From: an uncultured Chitinophaga sp.
GTDB taxonomy: Bacteria; Bacteroidota; Bacteroidia; Chitinophagales; Chitinophagaceae
DNA: 36,596 nucleotides
Direction of reading: 5' to 3'
Assembly: GCF_902168175.1 (NCBI RefSeq)
Contig: NZ_CABHOU010000037.1
Span: 1-36,596 of the forward strand
Shown here piece after piece: positions 1-7,517 of the stretch. Made by a program: the position numbers and the translations under genes. Each line of letters starts with the position of its first letter. Position 1 is the stretch's first letter. The notes under the pieces were generated by a model. That model was not told where the DNA came from, made no database searches, and saw nothing but the letters and a program-made list of their open reading frames with translations.

Positions 1-319
1 TTCTTTTTTTGCCATGTTTCGCTTTGGCCCAAATATCAGACCATCTCCTTTTCGCACAAGATAGCGGGCGGTGTTGTACAAAAAGACTTTTATCTGTCAA
101 AACAAGACAAATTTTTACGTTAACTATCTGGCAACGCATTATTAGGAATATCTTTGTTAACGAAAACCCGCAACTAATTAAACAATTTTACGCCTCAGTC
201 TGTTAGAAGATTTTAGAATAGCGAGATGTATGGCTTAAGCAACAGTTTTAAAAAGACACAATGAGAGCCATTTAAATCAGGAAACACCTAATTATCTGTT
301 TGATCCTAAACACCATCCT
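1..319. other. Left-edge region without a convincing gene
   Basis: No convincing complete gene is seen here. The stretch is AT-rich and has stops in most frames. A plus-strand reading frame at 9-206 has no family resemblance and poor coding character. On the minus strand an ATG at position 15 opens MAKKE and runs off the left edge, so the region may be the promoter and leader of a minus-strand gene lying outside the window. In that case it would separate two divergent transcripts, the other being the regulator that starts at 320. This is inference from five codons only. Confidence 0.3.
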
Positions 320-1312
320 ATGGCTGAAGTCACCTTTGAGTACAAACTCACTTATGACGATATATGGATATATAATTACACCTCATTCGAAGAAAAACAC
401 CTTCTTCGTAAAAACACAGGAGCCGCAAACACACAACTCCACCTGCCAAACACCATGGCGGAAGGATACCTGAAACACTGGGCCCTGGAAGAAGGACTGA
501 CAGCTATTTACAACTGTTACGTGCAAAAAGTGGACGTGAAATACAGCATTGCCACCGATCAGCAACCGAGGTATTATTATCTTTATTTCGATCTGTCTGA
601 TACAGCAGACGCCGCCAGCATGTACAATGTATATTACGGCATGTCGGGCAGCGGCAGCGAGTTCATAATACCGCACAACAATAAGGCGCACAGCCTGCAG
701 CTGATGATACGGCCGGAAGTATTTAACCAGTACTTTGCCACGTCAAACGACAATAGTACTAATATCGCCCTCCTGAAGAAAACCCTGTACCCCGGCAGCT
801 TTCATGGAATGATTCCCATGACAATGAAAATGATCCACGCGCTGATGAAACTCCCGCGCCTGGCTGGGCACAACACGGTTAACCTGTATAAAGTGAGGGG
901 ATGCATTTACGAAGTACTATCACTTTTCCTCAACGAACTGCTGAACCCCTCACCTACCCTGGCGAATAAAGGCCTGACAGGTATTTGCCGGCTGATAGAA
1001 GTGAATGAGGACATTGCTGCAAACATGGAGCAGGAATTACCTTCCCTTGAAGAAGCGGCACGCCGTTCCTGCATGTGCCTTACCAAGTTTAAAAAACTCT
1101 TCCGCTTAACGTACCAGACAACTTATCATAAATATCACCAGCGCCTGCGACTGATACGGGCAAAAGAGATGTTCCAGTCGGCAGATATGAACGTCACCAA
1201 CATCGTACACGACCTGGGATATAAAAACGCGGGGCATTTTGCCAAGCTTTTTAAGGAATGCTTTAATGTTTCACCAAAAGACTACCAACGACAATTCGAA
1301 GGATTGCTGTAA
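320..1312 (+). CDS. AraC-family transcriptional regulator (first of a tandem pair)
   Basis: A 330-residue protein with an AraC/XylS-type double helix-turn-helix at the C-terminus, roughly residues 235-325. The second helix pair is clear in VTNIVHDLGYKNAGHFAKLF followed by the family signature region NVSPKDYQRQF. The N-terminal 230 residues match no domain I can name and are presumably a ligand-binding or dimerisation part. It shares the pattern GYLKHW...LTAIY with the next gene (GYIKQW...LTAIY), so the two look like diverged tandem paralogues. The ATG at 320 fits the start of the conserved region. Only 28 bp separate it from the next gene, so the two are probably cotranscribed. The target genes cannot be deduced. 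Confidence 0.85.
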   Translation: MAEVTFEYKLTYDDIWIYNYTSFEEKHLLRKNTGAANTQLHLPNTMAEGYLKHWALEEGLTAIYNCYVQKVDVKYSIATDQQPRYYYLYFDLSDTADAASMYNVYYGMSGSGSEFIIPHNNKAHSLQLMIRPEVFNQYFATSNDNSTNIALLKKTLYPGSFHGMIPMTMKMIHALMKLPRLAGHNTVNLYKVRGCIYEVLSLFLNELLNPSPTLANKGLTGICRLIEVNEDIAANMEQELPSLEEAARRSCMCLTKFKKLFRLTYQTTYHKYHQRLRLIRAKEMFQSADMNVTNIVHDLGYKNAGHFAKLFKECFNVSPKDYQRQFEGLL

Positions 1313-1340
1313 CAGAGTCGCCGACACTTAATCTATTTTT

Positions 1341-2369
1341 ATGAACATGAACGATTCCCCGCAAGGGGTCGTGCTGGACGTGGCATGGTCGCTGGATACT
1401 TCCTGGCTGGTGGCCCTTTCTAAACAAATGCACGAAATTTATGGTAACCCCGGCATCGTAACGGACAATTGTTTTACACTTCCGGAAACTTTCGGAACGG
1501 GCTATATTAAACAATGGCGGGTGGAATGTGAGCTCACTGCCATCTATGTCCACTTCGCTCCGAAAAATGACGTCATCTTTCGCAGGAATATGCCCCCGGA
1601 ACATAAGCGTATCCTCATCGGCTACAATGGCAGTGCCAAGGGGCTCACCCTAAAGATCGAAGGTGGGGTGATTTACCTGAACCAGATGCATAAGTACTCG
1701 GCCTTTATCAACAACTCGGATTCTCAGTCGGAAATTATTGTAAAGGCCAATGAAACGGTGATTTCATTTATAATGCTCACTACGCCCGAATATCTGGGCA
1801 AACTGTTACCCGATTTACCGATGACGACCTGGACCAAACCCGGCCTCTTCCAGATATCGCCTGAACAATTTGATCTTATTCACCAGATGGAAGAAAATCT
1901 GCACAACAACAGCGCCGACTTCTTTTACATCAAGGGCAGCATTAACCAGCTGCTGGCACAATCGCTGCCTATGATTGCCGGCACGGCCCAGTCGTCGCAA
2001 AAGCCGGAGGTGCGCAAGCTGGCGCAACTGGTCGATGAATTATTGCAGGACTTAACTACGGCTAGCCCCCGCATAAGCGAAGCGGCTGCCAGAATCGGTG
2101 TGAGTCCTTCGAAATTTAAGTCGTTGTTTGTAAAGATGTATAAGCAAAGTTATTACAGCTACCTGCAGCAAAAAAAACTGGAAAAGGCGAAGGAGCTGTT
2201 ATTGCAGGGAGAACGATCGGTAACAGACGTGGCCTATTCACTGGGTTACTCATCCGGTAGCCACTTTACGAGATTATTCCGTAAAAAATTCAAGGTAGCC
2301 CCACAGGTGTTTAAAGCTGACCCTGGCAACGCAGCCGCTAAAAATGACCCACAAGAAGGAGATAACTAG
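1341..2369 (+). CDS. AraC-family transcriptional regulator (second of a tandem pair)
   Basis: A 342-residue protein with a C-terminal AraC-type DNA-binding domain, about residues 235-325. The signature region VTDVAYSLGYSSGSHFTRLF precedes the typical KKFKVAPQVFK end. The N-terminal half is an unassigned domain that resembles the preceding gene in layout and in the motif GYIKQWRVECELTAIY. It begins with ATGs at residues 1 and 3 (MNMND), and either could be the start. It lies 28 bp downstream of its paralogue in the same direction. Its 3' end overlaps a possible small antisense reading frame. The family is certain, the regulated pathway unknown. Confidence 0.85.
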   Translation: MNMNDSPQGVVLDVAWSLDTSWLVALSKQMHEIYGNPGIVTDNCFTLPETFGTGYIKQWRVECELTAIYVHFAPKNDVIFRRNMPPEHKRILIGYNGSAKGLTLKIEGGVIYLNQMHKYSAFINNSDSQSEIIVKANETVISFIMLTTPEYLGKLLPDLPMTTWTKPGLFQISPEQFDLIHQMEENLHNNSADFFYIKGSINQLLAQSLPMIAGTAQSSQKPEVRKLAQLVDELLQDLTTASPRISEAAARIGVSPSKFKSLFVKMYKQSYYSYLQQKKLEKAKELLLQGERSVTDVAYSLGYSSGSHFTRLFRKKFKVAPQVFKADPGNAAAKNDPQEGDN

Positions 2370-2448
2370 CGGTGAACAGGAAGCCCATGGTGATCCAGAA
2401 TAAGATGTCGGTGGTAGTCGTAATGATAGTTTCTCTTTTCTGTTTCAT
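2338..2448 (-). CDS. Possible 36-residue single-pass membrane protein
   Basis: A short minus-strand frame from ATG at 2448 to TAG at 2338. The protein begins MKQKRETIITTTTDILFW and continues as one hydrophobic helix (ITMGFLFTASYLLLVGHF). A basic N-terminus followed by a roughly 20-residue apolar segment is the usual layout of a small inner-membrane protein, and such an arrangement is not expected by chance in an antisense frame. Its last 32 bases overlap the 3' end of the AraC gene in convergent orientation. An A-rich stretch lies upstream but no clear ribosome binding site is seen. I know no family for it. It could still be fortuitous. Confidence 0.4.
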   Translation of the reverse strand: MKQKRETIITTTTDILFWITMGFLFTASYLLLVGHF

Positions 2449-2884
2449 AAAATACGGTTTTTAAAAAGGATAGAAGAATCCCCGGTTGACACCAGGGAAC
2501 TAAGTTCTGATTGCTCTAACCAATAGTAAAGACACTGTACATATGATTAACCCATTAGGTTATTCACATAAAATATTTCACCTAATGCTGCTCGATGCAG
2601 CATATCCTTCGCGTTTATTAAAACCTTACGTTACGAAATTCGTTCATCATCACATTATTTATGTTCACGATCGGCCGCTTTCCTGTCATGATACGCCGTT
2701 TGCGAACGTATTGCTTTAAAATGCACCGCATCTTGCGATATGCGGTTTGGAAATACATCACGCAACGCATAATGCCTGCCTCGCGGGTCAAATCCGTCAT
2801 TTTTAAAAAAAGTTGGAAGGCTGCTGACATAAGGTTGTCACTCCCCCATTGTTACTTTGTTTCATCAAACAAAAACACTTCATC
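2449..2884. other. 436-bp intergenic region with inverted repeats
   Basis: No supported gene is found here. The small frames present have no coding character. An imperfect hairpin (CCCCGGT / ACCAGGG) lies around 2480-2497. A 7-bp inverted repeat, ACCGCAT-N8-ATGCGGT, lies at 2725-2746 amid several copies of TTGCG/CGCAA (about 2700-2770), which suggests a protein-binding region. The DinB gene starts at the right end. A TTACTTTG at 2852-2859 resembles, but is one base short of, the Bacteroidetes -7 box. Confidence 0.5.
2725..2746. promoter_or_regulatory. Inverted repeat upstream of the dinB-like gene, possible operator
   Basis: ACCGCAT at 2725-2731 and ATGCGGT at 2740-2746 form perfect 7-bp arms around an 8-bp centre that itself contains TTGCGAT. 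Further TTGCG and CGCAACGCAT copies flank it. No T-run follows, so it is not a terminator. A role as operator is inferred only from symmetry and from its place about 140 bp upstream of the next gene. Confidence 0.3.
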
Positions 2885-3391
2885 ATGGCAAACATTCTTG
2901 AAAACACTGTTAACGTTATTACCCCTGAAGTCATTCAAAAGCACTGGCAGGGCCACCGCGACCTTTCCCGAAGGATACTGGACCAGTTCCCGGAAAAAGA
3001 ACTTTTTGAGTTTTCTATTGGTGGGATGCGCACTTATGCCCAGCTGGCGCTGGAAATGATCGATCTTGCTGCTGGTGGCGCAAAAGGCCTGGCTACCGGC
3101 GACTGGAGCATACCAGGCGGACCTAAGCATAACAACACCGATCATGGCATTACCACTAAAGCGGAGTTGCTGGAACAGTGGGATAAAGTAACTGCTGATA
3201 TCGATCAATACTTTCCGCAAATAGCGCCGACACGCTGGCAGGAAAAGGAAGCAGCATTCGGTCAATACGAAAACACCGGTATCGGAACACTGCTTTATCT
3301 GATAGACAATGAAATTCATCACCGCGGCCAGGGTTATGTGTACCTGCGCGCACTGGGTATAGAACCGACACCTTTCTGGGCAAGGTATTAA
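2885..3391 (+). CDS. DinB-family protein (DUF664-like four-helix bundle)
   Basis: A 168-residue protein of the DinB/YfiT-like metal-binding helical-bundle superfamily. It shows the family's C-terminal signature EIHHRGQGYVYLRALGIEP, in which HHRGQ supplies the metal-ligand histidine region, plus an N-terminal histidine in HWQGHRDLSRRIL that would be the partner ligand. Family members include thiol-dependent transferases and damage-induced proteins of unknown activity, so no reaction can be assigned. The ATG at 2885 was chosen over an upstream in-frame start at 2849 because family members begin close to the first helix. A strong terminator directly follows. Confidence 0.8.
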   Translation: MANILENTVNVITPEVIQKHWQGHRDLSRRILDQFPEKELFEFSIGGMRTYAQLALEMIDLAAGGAKGLATGDWSIPGGPKHNNTDHGITTKAELLEQWDKVTADIDQYFPQIAPTRWQEKEAAFGQYENTGIGTLLYLIDNEIHHRGQGYVYLRALGIEPTPFWARY

Positions 3392-3394
3392 TTT

Positions 3395-3433
3395 AAACGG
3401 AAAGAGTCCTGGCAGTCAGGACTCTTTCCGTTT
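3395..3433. terminator. Bidirectional intrinsic terminator
   Basis: A perfect 17-bp stem runs 3395-3411 and 3417-3433 with the 5-base loop GCAGT. The core CGGAAAGAGTCCTG pairs with CAGGACTCTTTCCG. T-runs lie on the 3' side for both strands. It sits between the convergent DinB and DUF1398 genes and should stop both. Confidence 0.9.
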
Positions 3434-3440
3434 TATACTT

Positions 3441-3833
3441 TCAGGCTTTGGGAATGGGTTCTGTCAATAAGGCCGCACCTGTTTTATCGAGGTAAGTGGC
3501 CGTCATGTCCCCCATATCTATCACCCATTTTTGTACACCCGCCTTGCCGGCTTCCACGCAAAATGTGTGATAATCTGTTTGTCCCTGCCGGTGATCATGT
3601 AAAACGGCCGTTAGTTTTTCAGTGGATGAGCTGTTGGCTACGGCTACTGCTTCCTTGTTCATTTGAATACTTACCGAGTAATCGTCATCTCCGTAAAACA
3701 CATTCGAACCTTCGGACACAAAATGCTCATAGCTCATGACCCCCATTTGCCTGAGTTCCTTCACCAGTTTGGGAAAATCGGCGCCGCTCTTCACCTTTGC
3801 GTGGGCTGCTTCAATCTGTTGCCTGGTAAACAT
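3441..3833 (-). CDS. DUF1398-family protein
   Basis: A 130-residue protein that resembles the DUF1398 family (YbcV-like proteins, sometimes annotated as phage-envelope-like). Recognisable features are the N-terminal helix FTRQQIEAAHAKVKSGADFP and the segment VMSYEHFVSEGSNVFYGDD, followed by a predicted beta-rich second half. No biochemical function is established for the family. I chose the ATG at 3833 (MFTRQQ) because homologous proteins start there; an in-frame ATG at 3866 would add eleven residues with no family match. It converges on the DinB gene across a shared terminator. Confidence 0.75.
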   Translation of the reverse strand: MFTRQQIEAAHAKVKSGADFPKLVKELRQMGVMSYEHFVSEGSNVFYGDDDYSVSIQMNKEAVAVANSSSTEKLTAVLHDHRQGQTDYHTFCVEAGKAGVQKWVIDMGDMTATYLDKTGAALLTEPIPKA

Positions 3834-3954
3834 ATAGCATCTCTTTTTAAGTTTAAAAGAAGCCATATAAAGATAAGATTTTAGCGCGGGAAGATTGTCG
3901 CAAAGTACCCGCTATTTGTCATATTAGCCCACTGTACAGTTTAAAGTATCTGCG

Positions 3955-3962
3955 TAAGTTTG
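3955..3962 (+). promoter_or_regulatory. Possible Bacteroidetes -7 promoter box
   Basis: TAAGTTTG matches the Bacteroidetes TAnnTTTG element exactly and lies 28 bp upstream of the VOC gene start. No good TTG -33 element is found at the expected 19-base spacing, so this remains a candidate only. Confidence 0.35.
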
Positions 3963-3990
3963 ACTATCGTTTCACCCAAAAATTCTATGT

Positions 3991-4407
3991 ATGATAGCTG
4001 CTTACCCTTATCTGAACTTCGACGGCACTTGTGAAGAGGCCTTTGGTTTTTACAAATCCGTGTTTGGTGGCGAGTATGAAATGCTCATGCGTATGGGCGA
4101 TATGCCCGGTCCGCACTTAGCCCCGGGCGAAGAAAACCTGATCATGCACATGGCGCTGCCTATTGGCAGCAGCATGCTCATGGGCAGCGACCGTCCTAAA
4201 TCATTTGGCCCTGGTAAAGACGGCAACCTTTTTTACGTGGCTATTATTGGCGATGATGAAGTATCGGCCGGTGAACAGTTTAAGGCGCTTTCGGCAGGCG
4301 GTAAAGTAAACATGCCCTTCGAGAAAGCCCCCTGGGGCGATTTTTACGGTGACTTCACTGATAAATTCGGGGTACAGTGGATGTTTAACGTCGGCCAACC
4401 CCGGTAA
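3991..4407 (+). CDS. PhnB-like VOC (glyoxalase/bleomycin-resistance fold) protein
   Basis: A 138-residue protein of the vicinal-oxygen-chelate superfamily, PhnB/YjdN-like branch. The opening YPYLNFDGTCEEAFGFYKSV is the branch hallmark, and the C-terminal GDFYGDFTDKFGVQWMFNV is the matching last strand. The length is normal for one VOC module pair. PhnB-like proteins often have lost some metal ligands, and their substrates are mostly unknown, so no reaction is assigned. A second, diverged copy lies at 5037-5441 on the other strand. It converges on the SRPBCC gene over a shared terminator. Confidence 0.85.
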   Translation: MIAAYPYLNFDGTCEEAFGFYKSVFGGEYEMLMRMGDMPGPHLAPGEENLIMHMALPIGSSMLMGSDRPKSFGPGKDGNLFYVAIIGDDEVSAGEQFKALSAGGKVNMPFEKAPWGDFYGDFTDKFGVQWMFNVGQPR

Positions 4408-4429
4408 CCGCCATGATTAAACCTTAGCA

Positions 4430-4457
4430 AAAAGCCCCGGAATGGTCCGGGGCTTTT
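4430..4457. terminator. Bidirectional intrinsic terminator
   Basis: AAAAGCCCCGG (4430-4440) and CCGGGGCTTTT (4447-4457) form a perfect 11-bp stem with a 6-base loop. T-rich tracts follow on the plus strand and A-rich tracts precede, so it can serve both convergent genes. Confidence 0.9.
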
Positions 4458-4462
4458 GCATT

Positions 4463-4903
4463 TTAATTTTTTTCTGCCAGCTCTTTCAATACCACTAATG
4501 CCTTATCCCAGCGGTTCGACATATCTTCCACGTATTTGTCATCCATATCGGCCTCTATATTCAAAGTAGTCGTACCATTTTGCTCCTTCAGTATGTATCT
4601 TTCATGCCCGCCTTTCAGAGCGTCGGCATCTGGGCCGTCGTACACTTCGGCACCTTTTTCCAATACACCTATAAACTCCACATCCAGTTCCTCTCCCGGT
4701 TTAGCTACCTGTATACGGCCGATCATACCAAAATCTCCATCCGTGTAAATTACCTTACTGCCTTCCTGCCAGCCATCTGTAATAGCGTGCGTGCCTTCGT
4801 TAAATTCAGCAAACCACTGGCGCGATTGAGCGTCGTCGGTCAGCGTATTCCAAACCGTTGTGCTTGGGGCTTTTATAGCCACTGTTTTTTTGATTGTTTG
4901 CAT
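4463..4903 (-). CDS. SRPBCC-domain protein, AHSA1-like
   Basis: A 146-residue single-domain protein of the START/SRPBCC ligand-binding fold, resembling the bacterial AHSA1 (activator of Hsp90 ATPase homologue) group. It starts with the characteristic first strand TIKKTVAIKAPSTTVWNTLT and continues with SRQWFAEFNEGT. The final helix is RWDKALVVLKELAEKN. Bacterial members bind unknown hydrophobic ligands; the Hsp90 connection is by name only. The upstream gene on the same strand (VOC protein, 133 bp away) may share a transcript. The 133-bp gap contains the palindrome ATACTAGTAT around 4938-4947. Confidence 0.8.
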   Translation of the reverse strand: MQTIKKTVAIKAPSTTVWNTLTDDAQSRQWFAEFNEGTHAITDGWQEGSKVIYTDGDFGMIGRIQVAKPGEELDVEFIGVLEKGAEVYDGPDADALKGGHERYILKEQNGTTTLNIEADMDDKYVEDMSNRWDKALVVLKELAEKN

Positions 4904-5036
4904 GGTGTTTACTTTTTATGTTGATGAAATATTTTGATACTAGTATTTTGCCTGTAATGAAGATTCTCTAACCGTGGAAGCTAATAATAGCTCAGAAGCA
5001 TTTCCACAACCCAAATCCAGACAGATACTTCTAACC

Positions 5037-5441
5037 TTACTTCGATGCATAAAACATCCAGTCGAACCCGAATTTATCTGTCAGCGCCCCTATCCACCCG
5101 TCGAAAAACTCGTGTAATTCCCGGGTAATGCTGCCGCCGGCACCCAGTTTGCTAATGTACTCCCTGGCCTGCTCAGGCGTATCGCAGGTAAGGTTCAGCT
5201 GCACGGTATTCCCTTTCAATACGCCACCTGCGCCGGCCGCATCGGAACCAAGTAAGGTAAAGCCATTTTGTGCCAGGCTTGCATGTAACACCTGCTGCTG
5301 CATAGCCGCGGGCCATTGCTGCGCCATGGGCGATTCCCCGATCATCACCAGGGTAAGTTCGCCACCCAGGCTGTCTTTGTAAAAGGTCATCGCCTCGCGG
5401 CAATTACCACTAAATACCAGGTAAGCATTGATCTGCGACAT
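5037..5441 (-). CDS. PhnB-like VOC protein (second copy)
   Basis: A 134-residue VOC-superfamily protein, PhnB-like. It opens INAYLVFSGNCREAMTFYKD and ends GWIGALTDKFGFDWMFYASK, both typical of the branch. It is clearly related to the protein at 3991-4407 but diverged. It is divergent from the GlxA-type regulator (start at 5553), with a 111-bp shared upstream region, so that regulator is a reasonable candidate to control it. Substrate and activity are unknown. Confidence 0.85.
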   Translation of the reverse strand: MSQINAYLVFSGNCREAMTFYKDSLGGELTLVMIGESPMAQQWPAAMQQQVLHASLAQNGFTLLGSDAAGAGGVLKGNTVQLNLTCDTPEQAREYISKLGAGGSITRELHEFFDGWIGALTDKFGFDWMFYASK

Positions 5442-5517
5442 AAGTGGAAGTTTTTAGTATTCAAACTTACGAAGGATATCCCGGGGCAAGGCGGTATATA
5501 TACGGCAAAGACAGGGG

Positions 5518-5548
5518 TTGATCGCGACATTCCTTTCCCCTATTTTTA
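5518..5548 (+). promoter_or_regulatory. Possible promoter immediately before the GlxA-type gene
   Basis: TTG at 5518-5520 and TATTTTTA at 5541-5548 are spaced by 20 bases. This is close to the Bacteroidetes TTG-N19-TAnnTTTG pattern, with one mismatch in the last base. The ATG follows four bases later, so if used the message would be nearly leaderless. Confidence 0.3.
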
Positions 5549-5552
5549 TGCT

Positions 5553-6533
5553 ATGAAACACATTGCAATTATCATTCCCCGGGGCGAAACAAGCCTCAGC
5601 AATATAGAGGCCTCGTATAAGATGTTCACTAAAGTAAACGAGGCTGTGGAACGAATGGGGAATGCGCCGTTGTTTAAGGTCCAGCTGGTAGGTATTACCC
5701 CGGAAACAACCCTGGGTAAAGGACTATTTACCATCAAACCTGAATTGTCCATCAAAGACCCCATGCGGGCCGATTTGGTAGTAATACCCGCTACCCACGG
5801 CGATATGAAAGAAGTAATTGCAGCCAACCAGGATTTTATTCCCTGGATCGTAAAACAATATGCAGGCGGCGCGGAAGTAGTATCGTTGTGCATTGGCGCG
5901 TTCATACTGGCCTCTACCGGGTTATTAAATGGCAAAAGCTGTACTACGCACTGGCTGGCTGCCGGGGAGTTCCGCGAAATGTTTCCTGAGGTAAAATTGC
6001 AGCCCTACAAAGTACTTACGGACGAAAGCGGGATCTACACCAGCGGCGGCGCTTATTCGTCCCTCAATCTCATCCTTTACCTGGTGGAGAAGTACGCCGG
6101 GCGCAATATGGCCCTGCTATCGTCTAAAATGTTCGAAATCGATATCGACCGCAACAGCCAGTCGCCCTTCATCATTTTTAAAGGACAGAAAGAACATGAA
6201 GACGAACCAATAAAAAAGGCACAAGAGTTTATTGAACAGAACTTCTCAGAAAAGATTACCGTCGACCAGCTGGCGTCGGCCTTTGCCCTGGGCCGCCGTA
6301 ACCTGGAACGGAGGTTTAAGAAGGCTACATCTAATACTGTGGTGGAATATATACAACGTGTAAAGATAGAAGCCGCCAAACTCAACCTGGAGTCGGGCCG
6401 CGACAATGTAAACGAGGTAATGTACAAAGTAGGCTATACCGATCCCAAAGCCTTTCGCATCACCTTTAAACGCATCACGGGCCTTTCCCCGGTGCAATAC
6501 AGGGCCAAGTATAACCGCGAAATAGCCGTGTAG
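5553..6533 (+). CDS. GlxA-type AraC regulator with DJ-1/PfpI N-terminal domain
   Basis: A 326-residue protein. Residues about 1-200 are a DJ-1/PfpI-like class I glutamine-amidotransferase fold, with the nucleophile-elbow region VVSLCIGAFILASTGLLNGK and then CTTHW. Residues about 220-325 are an AraC double helix-turn-helix (VNEVMYKVGYTDPKAFRITF, then ITGLSPVQYRAKY). This architecture is that of the GlxA/FtrA family of regulators, in which the DJ-1 domain is thought to sense rather than catalyse. The ATG at 5553 (MKHIAIIIP) is chosen because it begins the first strand of the fold; the frame is open further upstream. It is divergent from a VOC gene, which may be a target. Confidence 0.88.
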   Translation: MKHIAIIIPRGETSLSNIEASYKMFTKVNEAVERMGNAPLFKVQLVGITPETTLGKGLFTIKPELSIKDPMRADLVVIPATHGDMKEVIAANQDFIPWIVKQYAGGAEVVSLCIGAFILASTGLLNGKSCTTHWLAAGEFREMFPEVKLQPYKVLTDESGIYTSGGAYSSLNLILYLVEKYAGRNMALLSSKMFEIDIDRNSQSPFIIFKGQKEHEDEPIKKAQEFIEQNFSEKITVDQLASAFALGRRNLERRFKKATSNTVVEYIQRVKIEAAKLNLESGRDNVNEVMYKVGYTDPKAFRITFKRITGLSPVQYRAKYNREIAV

Positions 6534-6587
6534 CGACAATTGTGGTGCCTTTTTTGTATCGCTATGGGGTGCAAAGGCATCAATATT

Positions 6588-7490
6588 ATGCGTCAGGAAC
6601 TAGCAGTTAAAGAAAAGAATGGGTATACATGGATAGATTTGTCCAACCCCGAAGAGCCCGAGTTTGCCACCATCGCCCAAACATACCAGCTGCCCAAAGC
6701 ATGGATGACGGACGCGCTGGAAGCAGATCACCTGCCCAAATTTGAGAAGCAGAAAGACTATGGTTTTGTGATCATCCGCCAATTCGACGGCAATCGCCCG
6801 GTAAATGGCGCCGACACCGTGAAAGAACTCACGAACAAAGCTGCTATTTTTTTTGGAGAAGACTATATCGTTACCATGCACCGTGAACCCTGGCCGGCAC
6901 TGGAAAACATCAGTCAGGCGGTGAGTAACGGCGACTGCGACTCACCCTTTCACGCATTAATTGAAGTTGTACGTGCTGCGCTGCAAAGCTTTGATGAACC
7001 GGCCATTAAGCTCAATCACTCAATCGACCTTTATGAAGAACAGGTGTTCCTTAAAAACCGAAAGGCGCCCATGCTTAAAGGCCTCTATTATATCAAACGG
7101 AAAGTAGATGTAATACGGCATATACTGTTGCTTACACGGGATATCATCGAACGCCTGGACCCGCCCGAACGCAATGATATTCATACCCGCGACCTCCGCG
7201 ATCTTTATATAAAGCAGCAGAGCATATACGATATGCTGGCCGAAAACACCACGCACCTGCTGGGCATTTACTTTAATATATCTGCTCAAAAAACGAACGA
7301 AACCATACGGGTGCTTACTATATTCTCGGTTTTTTTCCTGCCGCTCACGTTTATCGTGGGGGTATATGGAATGAACTTTGATTTTATGCCTGAATTAAGG
7401 TGGCGCGCGGGTTACCCAGCGGTAATGCTGCTGATGGTACTCGTTACCGGGCTGATATATGCCTGGTTTAAGCGCAAGAAGTGGCTATAA
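6588..7490 (+). CDS. corA: CorA-family magnesium/divalent cation transporter
   Basis: A 300-residue protein with the CorA layout: a long cytoplasmic N-terminal alpha/beta part, a long helical stalk (about residues 130-240), and two C-terminal membrane helices. The pore signature GMN is at residues 261-263 in VYGMNFDFMPEL, at the end of the first helix (LTIFSVFFLPLTFIVGVYG). The second helix is VMLLMVLVTGLIYAWF. The basic tail KRKKWL is cytoplasmic. CorA channels work as pentamers in the inner membrane. I chose the ATG at 6588 (MRQELAVKEK); an upstream in-frame start at 6540 overlaps the regulator's end region and adds no conserved sequence. DNA ligase D starts 27 bp downstream. Confidence 0.9.
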   Translation: MRQELAVKEKNGYTWIDLSNPEEPEFATIAQTYQLPKAWMTDALEADHLPKFEKQKDYGFVIIRQFDGNRPVNGADTVKELTNKAAIFFGEDYIVTMHREPWPALENISQAVSNGDCDSPFHALIEVVRAALQSFDEPAIKLNHSIDLYEEQVFLKNRKAPMLKGLYYIKRKVDVIRHILLLTRDIIERLDPPERNDIHTRDLRDLYIKQQSIYDMLAENTTHLLGIYFNISAQKTNETIRVLTIFSVFFLPLTFIVGVYGMNFDFMPELRWRAGYPAVMLLMVLVTGLIYAWFKRKKWL

Positions 7491-7517
7491 ATTGTTTTAT
7501 ACTCAAAACCATAAACC

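Noticed and set aside
2480..2497. CCCCGGT / ACCAGGG hairpin as terminator of the AraC pair
   Set aside because: The stem is imperfect and no T-run follows on the plus strand.
2661..3059. 132-codon plus-strand frame overlapping the start of the DinB gene
   Set aside because: It overlaps the DinB gene in another frame, matches no family, and the DinB reading has clear family motifs.
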